This document shows positions 56,201 to 64,000 of a stretch of DNA of 64,000 nt, one piece after another (position 1 is the first letter of the stretch; each line of letters starts with the position of its first letter). The translations under genes and the position numbers were made by a program. A model generated the notes under the pieces. The model did no database searches. It was not told the origin of the DNA and saw only the letters and a program-made list of their open reading frames with translations. This DNA comes from Pseudoscleropodium purum (Eukaryota > Streptophyta > Bryopsida > Hypnales > Brachytheciaceae). Where the stretch lies: contig OZ017796.1 in NCBI GenBank assembly GCA_963969395.1, positions 12,402,501 through 12,466,500 on the forward strand, in the 5' to 3' direction.

Positions 56201-57730
56201 TTCGCGGGATTGGTCACTAAAAACCTAGTTTACTTTGAGATCATCTGTGACATTTCTTCCTCAAACGTGATTACTTAATCTTCATCAACCTGCAACAGGG
56301 TATTGTTTGAACTAATATGGCGTGACTACTTTCGATTTGTTTCTATCAAATATGGCAATCTCTTCTTTCATATAGGTAAGTCCTATCTCTTTCGTTCCTT
56401 TCGTGATTTTTTTTTCTTATCCTGTGTTTCCATGATGGTCAATCCCTCTGGAATCTCTGTACGTGATTATTTTACACTATATGTTTACGATTCCCATCTT
56501 TTCTACATAGGTGGTCCACGAAAAGTTGCAGGCAAGAGTTGGAGTCAGAACAAAACACTCTTTGAAGCTTGGAGAGAGGGACGAACTGGGTACTTTCACA
56601 AGCATATCTTTTACTAACACCAGCACAATGCACCCCAAAAGCTTTCTTTTTGTTATTTCAATATTCTGGCGACATTTGGCGTGTCTATGCATGTGGAGCT
56701 ATTTGTATAAACGCGTATGCCTAGATGCTAGAAATTTCTAGCATGAAGAGCTTACGACGACCAGCCTTGGCAAGAGATACTAATACACACTATGTCATCT
56801 GTACAGGTATCCACTGATTGATGCTAACATGAAGGAATTGGCAGCCACCGGCTTCATGTCAAATCGTGGACGCCAGGTAGCGCTCTCTACTGTTCTGGAA
56901 TTGTTACTGAATCTAGCATGGGAGGTTATATTTGGCCCTCACCCGCGTTCCTTGTGGATTTTATCGTGTCGAAGCGAGGAGTTTGGTTTCCTCCCTTTTT
57001 ATTAAATACTCGGCCTAACTGCAGATACTTGTCATATGCCCAGATTGTATGTTCGTTCATGGTCCGTGATCTAGGTTTAGATTGGAGAATGGGAGCTGAG
57101 TGGTTTGAGACGTGCCTTCTCGATTATGATCCTTGCTCTAATTATGGTAACTGGACATATGGTGCCGGTAAGTTTCCAATCATTATCATTCTTATGCGTT
57201 CACGAACCATTGATTTAAGTGGATTTTTCTTTTGAATGTTATCTTTAATAATTAACCGTTACCGTTTGGTTCTTGTTATTATCATTGATACGACTTTCTG
57301 CCATTTGCAAATCTGCTATCCAAGTTGCATGCATTTGACATATTTCCATGGACTGTAGGTGTGGGTAATGACCCTCGGGAAGATCGATACTTCAGCATAC
57401 CGAAGCAGGTAAAAATGCTTTAGTAAATCTGCGTTTTTTCCTTTGAATTGCACTACCTACTTGATCCTTCGGTTCATCGCAGAGGAATGGAATTTGTGAC
57501 TCGCAATTTGTTGCTTGCAGTCTGCAAATTACGACCCAGAAGGAGAGTACGTAGCGCATTGGCTTCCAAGCTTAAAGCAGCTGCCTCACAACCAGCGACA
57601 TTCCCCTGGGGAGGCATACACGAGGCCTATTGTGCCATTGAAGTTTGGTATGGGTGGCGGTGGAGGAAAACCAAACTACTCCCGGTTCGGCAAAAAAAAT
57701 AAAAGTGTCGGAAAAGTTAGCAGACGCTGA
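53248..57730 (+). CDS. CRYD: Cryptochrome DASH (14 exons)
   Basis: Blue-light flavoprotein of the photolyase/cryptochrome family; the plant CRY3 relative works in plastids and mitochondria and repairs CPDs in single-stranded DNA. Exons: 53,248-53,350; 53,878-54,114; 54,496-54,635; 54,891-55,085; 55,396-55,539; 55,640-55,717; 55,861-55,977; 56,108-56,154; 56,299-56,375; 56,511-56,589; 56,807-56,876; 57,044-57,167; 57,359-57,408; 57,521-57,730. All phases close: 556 aa. Residues 1 to about 55 are a targeting peptide. The antenna-binding domain starts at [18 protein letters not shown] and includes HKETCSEE. The FAD domain has [46 protein letters not shown] and [20 protein letters not shown], then [20 protein letters not shown]. 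The C-terminus is Gly/Lys-rich as in other CRY-DASH proteins. Confidence 0.96.
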
Positions 57731-58995
57731 GAGAAGCGGATTGCAAAGATCCCCTTGGCTTCATTTCCTTCATCAGAGTGTCACTCTTTTTGCGGGTCTT
57801 TTATCCCTTTTTGAGAGGATGCCTACCCTGCAGCATGTATTATTTATGTAAAATCATGCGAAGTTGTGAATTGTTGACCTACAACAAAGCAAGGTCTCAA
57901 TGTCGAGCCAAAACTTCCCTTGAACCATTTGTATTGCTTGCATCTACAATGTATCTCATGAAAGCATCTGTTTCACAGAACGTCGACGTAGCTAATGAAA
58001 ATGGACCTACAGAAAAACGGAATTCAGCTTACATTTAAATTTTCTGATTCTTTGTAGCTGGTTTTCCAAGGCGAAAAGAAAGAGGAATTGAAGGTTCAGA
58101 TTCTACATAGTACATACTGAGAAAGTTGTGCCACAGGAAATAATTTCATCCAAATCAGCGAATGCAGTTAGTTTGGTCATTGAACGCTAGCAGCAATCAG
58201 TGGCGGGTGCTTCCTGGTTACAATTATTGTCGTTCAATTTTTATCCTCAACAGAAACGGCATCCATGAACTGTGGATGATGAACGCCTTCTAGACTTCAC
58301 TGAAGGAGCGACATGGTTGAGGTACATTCAAGTATGATGAAAAAATAAATTTAGATTCTGTCTTGTTTTGAATCAAGTCATGTAAGATGGGACGAAAAGA
58401 AGAACTTACAATAATGCAGGTATAATTTAATTTACTTCAGAAGTCCCCGATCTACATTCCCCTTCCTGTCAAGTTCCCTTAGGTCAGAGATGCAGGTGCC
58501 AGCTTTTTGCCAACGGCTGCGCTGGTCCCCGAGAACTGCCTTGCTACAGAATCATATCCTCTACGGAAATCATTGAACATGCCTGTTACATGCACTGCAA
58601 GTTTCACAGGTACAAGGGGGAATTGAATGTCGTAAAGAGGTTGCATGAATTGATATTCATGGTTAAATTGAAACAGGCGCATCTCAGAAATGTTCTGAGA
58701 GTAATAATGAAACACTTTGCCGAGTCCCCAAGAATCTCTTCCTCAATCTTCTTTCTGCATTGAGTAAACCCTCTCGCACACACCAATTCCTGCTAATCTG
58801 CTAGTAAATTCCAATCTTGCAATCCAACGACATTCTAGAATGCCAACCCTAGTTTACGATCTTCAATTTTCATACTTGATTGCCAACCCGTGGTGCTTAT
58901 TCCACTCCAAGCTCATCCATATGATTGACCCCCCTGGCATTCACGACCACAGCCAACTCAATAACCAACGCCAAACACCGAAGCAGCCATTGCCC
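57731..58995. other. Region between convergent CRY-DASH and ERG28-like genes
   Basis: Holds the 3' UTRs. A minus-strand frame at 58,479-58,715 ends in a plausible protein-like stretch (VTGMFNDFRRGYDSVARQFS, then GTSAAVGKK), but no family is recognised and no start or splice context makes it a gene. Confidence 0.35.
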
Positions 58996-59519
58996 TTAAG
59001 ATCGCGGTAGAAGAAAAAGGAAAACAACAACAGCAGAGGGACAAGGAAGGACCAACGAACCAGCAAAGAAGGTCAAACTGCCGAGGCACCTGACCGCCAT
59101 GGTGTGATACACGAAGCACTCGATGAAAAAGTACCCCAGAGCGAACACAAACGACAGCAACGTAACTAAGTAGAGCTCTTCATTCTCCAGGTTGAAAGCC
59201 GTCATGACACAGAGAAGGCAGGTCAACAAGGTCCAGACTCCAAACGTCCGTCCATGGACATCTTGCACTTCAATACCAAACCCACGAAAACCAATAAGCC
59301 ACAAGTCCGATCGCATCCAAATCCGCAATGCGGTGAGTGAACTGAAAAAAAGAAGAACAGAGAGAGATGCAGGGTTGAGAAGTGAGAAGCGAGGGACTTA
59401 CTCACTTTGAGCTTGGAGAAGACAGCGGTACGAAGGTAGCCGTTGTTGAAGAAGCCGAAGTAGACGGCGGACAGGCGACAGAACCCAACAAAGAGCAGCC
59501 AAATGCTGAGCGACTCCAT
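58996..59519 (-). CDS. ERG28: ERG28-like sterol-synthesis scaffold protein (2 exons)
   Basis: ERG28 proteins are small ER membrane scaffolds that tether the C-4 demethylation enzymes of sterol synthesis. Exons on the minus strand: 59,519-59,402 and 59,267-58,996; 129 aa, the length of Arabidopsis ERG28. Family features are MESLSIWLLFVGFCRLSAVY, then FGFFNNGYLRTAVFS, VHGRTFGVWTLLTC, NLENEELYLVTLLSFVFALG and an FFAG near the end, with about four membrane spans. The donor GTGA|GTAAGT and acceptor AAG|TGCAAG were chosen because they join LKVMQDVHGRTF in frame, close to the family's TTMTEVHGRTF. A stronger pyrimidine-tract acceptor at about 59,343 does not keep this frame. The C-terminus after FFAG is not conserved, so a third exon is possible. 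Confidence 0.85.
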
Positions 59520-60272
59520 CGCGAATCCTCAATCTCGCAACCCTAAAACCTTCGGAACGACCGAAATTGCAAGAAAGAAGTGAACAGGAATACTAAAGCC
59601 TCTATCTCGGAATCGCCCTTGGTCCAACTGAAGCTGACTGACGCGGATTGTTGGACCTGGCCCCCTGCAACACGGGTCTCCGATCTCAAATTCTTCAGTG
59701 GCGGGGAGCCTGGGAGGATCCAAGGGTACGGACCGGCGTACGGAGAGCCCCGGTTTCTACGCCGGGCAGGACACTCAGGAATCTTGCTGAGGGAGGTGGG
59801 TACCCCCAAACTGCCACTTTTTGCTACTGTGTCTATTATTAGGCTTGGCAAATTTTCATTAATTTTCTTGTCGGTAAGTGAAAGGAGGTTTTAATACACC
59901 AAAGAATGTGACATTTGAATATTGCATGCAAAAGTTATGAAGGGTCACAAGATTTTGGGTAGATATTCTAAAATATTTGTTTCTTCAATATATGTAAATA
60001 TTGATTTTCAAGTTGTGCATAAAATGATGATGGTGAGTTGGGGCAAGGTGCAATTTTGGGATGTACCATAGGACAAAAATTGGTAAAAAAAAAACATCTC
60101 CCAAAATAAATGCTGTAATTTTCAAGGATTTAGGATTTCCAAAACAAATTTTCTTGAAAAAATGCAAAATATTCTATTTTATATAGCATTTGCTAAATCA
60201 TGCTTTCTAAAACGAAATTTAAATATTTGGTAGTACATGTTGACCTTGACCAAACAATATGGCATAGTATTC
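59520..60272. other. Promoter side of the ERG28-like gene, then AT-rich DNA
   Basis: About 59,520-59,850 is GC-richer and open on both strands (104 and 102 codons), probably leader and promoter of the minus-strand gene. No separate gene is recognised. Confidence 0.4.
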
Positions 60273-60677
60273 TACTCCTTCGATCTTGAATCAAGTGTCC
60301 CATTGCAAGAAAATCCATAAAATTAAAGAAAAATATTAATTTTTTTGACATTTAAAAGGTTAGGGTTGAGGATTTTCAATTAAAAAAAATATATGAAAAA
60401 AAATACATTCAATGCATGTTGATTTATAGTGGTTTTTAAATGTTGAAACAACATGAGTTGAGAGTAGGGAGAATGCTCCCAAAATGCACAACTATAGCAA
60501 AAGATCAATTAGAATGATTGTAGAATTACTTATTGACCTTTGTTATAGTGCAAACATTATTCAATGTGCTTGTGAGGCTTTACAAGGCACATTGAACACT
60601 TATTTGGATACAAAACCCATGGTTACATGGATACAAAATCTATGATTATAGACACTTAAATTAGGATGGAGGGAATA
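60273..60677. mobile_element. Degenerate Stowaway-like MITE, about 405 bases
   Basis: Left end TACTCCTTCGATCTTGAATC, then AAGTGTCCC; right end the imperfect inverse AAATTAGGATGGAGGGAATA, preceded by GACACTT. The CTCCCTCC-type terminus, TA edges and a shared (A)AGTGTC block inside both ends fit a Stowaway element, with several mismatches. Confidence 0.6.
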
Positions 60678-60689
60678 ATTTTATAGGTG

Positions 60690-61750
60690 TCACTAATTTT
60701 TACACATTCACTATTAGTGAGGGCTCAATAAAAGTGCTTCGTGAGTGGCGCCAAACCCTAGAACTGGGATTTATCGCATTTCCGGCATTTCTTTCACTCG
60801 ATGCTCTGTTGTCCACTTGTTTCTGACGGGGGGACTGGTTTTCCTGCTGTGTGCACACTCGCACTGCAGTGCAGCTTGAATCTTCTCTAGGCGCGCAGCT
60901 CCAGGTAATAGATTCCCACCACTTCCCGCATTCTTCTCCCACTCCGTCTCCGCACGAAGCGCGATTCCTTTTCTTTTTTACCGCCTCTTGTTGTCTGTTT
61001 TGGTGAATTGAGCTCTGTTCCATGTATCGAGGGATCCGTGTATCGTGCAAGGCGAATTTCTTGTCCCCATCACGTAGAGTGGCTCGTTCCGCTAGCTTTA
61101 GATGCGATCCGGAATCAGTCTTTGTTTTTTCTACGATTTGAGCATCGTGAGAATTTTCGCTATCGTCGTGGTAGGGAATTTTGATGTTCTCGACGCTTTG
61201 GTGTATTCGTGGAGTTTTGTAGGGGTCCAGATTTCGGTGTCGTGGATTCATAATTAATCTTGTTGTGAGATGATCTGTAACGCGCATTGGTCGCTCGCCT
61301 TTTTGTGTCTGGATTGTAGAAATTGTGAGGGTATGGATTGCCCTTCGCCGGACTTGCAGGCTGCACAATTGGGTTCTGTGGCGTGTATCGTTTGTGATTC
61401 GCTAACGGGAAATAGCTATGTATTCTGTGTGCTGAGTGGCGACCATGACAAAACATCTAGGAAAGGAGTGGAGTTCCGACAATGAATTAGCAGGATTATT
61501 TTGGAATTGTTGACTAACGCTTCAGATGTATTTCTGTGAGTGGGACCCAAGGTGAAACGGCCATCGTGAACTTATGTTTGTGGAACCTGGGCTTGTGCAG
61601 GTGAAGGCAAGGATTATCTTGCAGACTGCTGGATTTTGCTTCATTCCAGCCGGTCTTCATTGTGAGGTTTAAAAGTAGTGTCTTAGTGATCTTGCATGGG
61701 ACGAAGGAGAAAGGCCACTTTTGGCAGAGGAATTAGGGTGCCAACCAGCC
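60690..61750 (+). other. 5' leader with a probable leader intron of the last gene
   Basis: GC-richer sequence begins at about 60,730. A good donor (CAG|GTAATA at 60,905) and acceptor (TTGTGCAG ending at 61,600) would remove about 700 bases ahead of the coding ATG. The long minus-strand frame 60,700-61,368 has no recognisable domain and is taken as a shadow. Confidence 0.45.
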
Positions 61751-63989
61751 ATGTTGAGATGGCAATCATCCGTGACGGAGGTCGACTTTCGAAACCCCAA
61801 CAACCTGCATTCAGACTCGTTTACTGTGCCTGTCAATCCTGAGCTGTGAGTCATCAGTATCCCATCCTATTCTGTGACCGATTGTGCATTAGTTTCCTGT
61901 CAAAGCTCAACAGTAGGCTCTCACCAAATCAGATCGCTTTTTATTGACAATATTGTGGTGGTTAGGGTTTGCAGAAATGCTGTTGATACGTTCTTAGTAT
62001 AATCTTATCGAGTTCATTCAGTTAGCTGACTCACAGTTGCAATCTTCTGGAATGCAGATTCACGAATGCAGCTTTGGAATTCCCCGCGTTGGCGTGGCAC
62101 CAGAAAGCTGATACAATATGGGCTTCCCTGTATTGTATACTACTTGTAAGTTCATAATCTAAAAGAGTCGTTTGTTTGGCTCCTAATGTGGGTGATGACG
62201 ACCTCATATCGAATTCTCCCAAATGTCTTCGATGTTCTGGTTGAGGTTTAAAGTGATTGTGCAGTACTTCACTTGTCAGGTGGTGAAAATGTTAGGTTAG
62301 AGTATACAGTGACAAAGCTCTTCTAGTATGTGCAAACTCTTCTGTTCTCAATGTGGAATAAAGCATCATCTGATTTGGGCGTTACTCATCCTTTCCTCTA
62401 AAGAATTTTGACTTTGTCTGTATCATTGAAAGTTATACACTAATCAGGATGTGAGCTATGTTGGCGACAATGCAGGCCGGATACGCAATTCTCGTCATTT
62501 TATCATGGATTTTGAGTCCTTTCCGAATATCACAGGCTGCCCTCTTCTCAGTCTGTAACCTCCTACTGCTTCTCATTACAGGTCAGGTCTATCTCTTGTA
62601 TATCTTCCCTATGCGGTTTAGGTAGTCAGTGATTTGCGTAGTATTGAATTGAGGTTGGCATTATTTATTGAATAGTGAAGTTAATTTCTTATGGTATTAG
62701 GATAAGTACGTCTCTTTCTGACTTTCGGGTCTAGCTCACTGATTCTATTCATCTCACTTCCTTGTACTCATTCGTCACCGGGTTGTTCTGCCAAGTCCCT
62801 TAACTATGAAGCTTTTTCAACTCTCGCATTTCAGGACTCCTGCAACGGCATCTTGATGCTCAACTTAAAAGGGCACAACGGCAGGTGAGCACAACGGCGA
62901 GTGTGCACTAGGTTTTTGTGAAGCACATTATCTCCTACTCAGTTACGAGATTGACCCTGACCAAGTGTTTTGCGACACTGTTGTAGGGCTACTTGAAGTT
63001 CAGTGCACTTTTGGAATGGATTGTTGATCAGCCTTTCCAAACTGTTGCTTTTGGTAATGTTTCCTGCCAGCCCTCGCTGCATTACTTCATTCAGATTGTT
63101 GATTCAATGAATGAGTATTTGTTGATAAGGCTACATTGCTAGTTCACATAAATTTTCCAGAAAAGAAGGCGTGCTGCCTGGTATGTCAAAAATCTGTTGT
63201 TTGCATCTTGTGTGTCGATCAGACATTCTTAGTCTTCTGAGTAGGCATACTGCGTCAATATAAACTCCTTCCTACTGAGTTTATTTAAAACGAGATGAAT
63301 AGATCTTATCGATAACCCGGTCGAATGCATATGATCTCTTGTCAGGAACATCAGCAGTCCTGTTAGTAGTGACCACAGACGCGCTTCAACACCACCTAGG
63401 CATTCCACATCTGCCTTTGCTTCGGTAATATCAATGATCCAATCGCTTGGCATTGTCATCTTCAATGGAGACACATATCACTGCCATGCTATTTTGTTTA
63501 TTGCACTAGGTTGCAGTCCTCTGCAGTGTCGTGACATGCTAAGGGTATCCTACTATCTTCCCCACTTAACCGGTTTTTGCCGATTGATTTACAGGATCGT
63601 TATATTGTTGCAACTAGCATGGACTGAGATTCTAGTTTGCGCGTTTATATGTAAGTCGAAGAAACTCAGGGATTGTGCGTGTTAGTTTCGTTCTTTGGTT
63701 TCTTTTGAGCAGAGAATGACTTAGAACTTTGTAATTGCTTATAAGAACTATTATCGTGACACCTTGTCTAGCACAAATTGCCCTCGAAATGATGAAATTT
63801 TAGTAGCATGCCTCGAGGTTGCTCATGTACTTAGAAGTAGGATGAAGGCGATTAGATTTTGAAATTACATTTTGTTTGTGTAACTGGTGTAGGTAAGGTT
63901 TATGGACACAACAAATCACATTGTCATCCTGATGCAATGTATACCCTTTGCTCTGCTCTACGACCTTCATCTGAGCTTGAGGATGTCAG
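61751..63989 (+). CDS. Conserved multi-span membrane protein, 5' part (8 exons, cut by edge)
   Basis: Exons 61,751-61,845, 62,058-62,145, 62,476-62,581, 62,835-62,884, 62,987-63,053, 63,346-63,424, 63,595-63,650 and 63,893-63,989, the last followed by a GT donor just before the edge; phases close throughout, giving 212 aa so far. The N-terminus is MLRWQSSVTEVDFRNPNNLH. Three or four hydrophobic spans follow (TIWASLYCILLAGYAILVIL; AALFSVCNLLLLLIT; TSAVLLVVTTDALQ; IVILLQLAWTEILVCAFI), with a basic amphipathic loop, LLQRHLDAQLKRAQRQG, between spans. Cys/His-containing sequence (CKVYGHNKSHCHPDA) leads into the cut C-terminal part. The topology recalls TMEM192, but I am not sure of the family and assign no function. 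Confidence 0.8.
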
Positions 63990-64000
63990 GTATCGTTGTT

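Noticed and set aside
60700..61368. 222-codon minus-strand frame in the leader of the last gene
   Set aside because: No domain and no splice or start context; the plus-strand leader composition explains it.
63162..63180. Extra exon AAAAGAAGGCGTGCTGCCTG in the last gene
   Set aside because: It has usable AG and GT neighbours, but skipping it joins AFG to TSAVLLVV in frame and gives a better membrane span; including it leads to a stop.

Overview
This is nuclear DNA of a land plant. The genes have many short GT-AG introns, and the families are plant ones: a plastid-type phosphoribosylanthranilate isomerase, germin-like proteins, an F-box/kelch protein, an OCP3-type homeodomain protein, a cryptochrome-DASH and an ERG28-type sterol scaffold. 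Wide AT-rich intergenic DNA is packed with decayed terminal-inverted-repeat elements. A seedless plant (moss, liverwort, lycophyte or fern) is possible, but the sequence alone does not settle the lineage. I found no tRNA, rRNA, CRISPR or organelle genes.

Layout. 1-9.8 kb: no convincing gene; decayed TIR and foldback elements, a TTAA-flanked element and a long AT microsatellite. 10.27-12.79 kb (+): complete three-exon PAI gene of the tryptophan pathway. 13-19 kb: AT-rich repeats, including a foldback element and a perfect-TIR MITE. 19.2-25.0 kb: a large inverted duplication (arms about 2 kb, spacer about 1.8 kb), each arm carrying a germin-like gene with the same lesion. 25-42.9 kb: no convincing gene; a 160-bp tandem array and several TIR or foldback families. 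42.9-46.55 kb (+): F-box/kelch gene with a tandem TATA promoter region and a Stowaway MITE in its first coding intron. 48.67-50.71 kb (+): OCP3-like gene. 53.25-57.73 kb (+): 14-exon CRY-DASH gene. 59.52-59.0 kb (-): ERG28-like gene. 61.75 kb to the right edge (+): the 5' part of a conserved multi-membrane-span protein of uncertain name.

The genes do not form a pathway; they are ordinary single-copy neighbours in a gene-rich 43-64 kb half next to a repeat-rich 1-43 kb half. Exon joins were read by eye from reading frame, GT/AG signals and family knowledge. In every spliced model the phases close exactly, which supports the models.

Most notable: (1) the head-to-head germin-like pair, in which both copies lack the metal-binding HxH segment and share an in-frame stop, inside a tract identical between the arms; (2) a repeat family with TTAA at both ends and CCCCTA-type termini, resembling piggyBac-type non-autonomous elements; (3) an unusual diversity of small TIR/foldback elements, several with recognisable target-site duplications. 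I found no clearly new multi-gene system.
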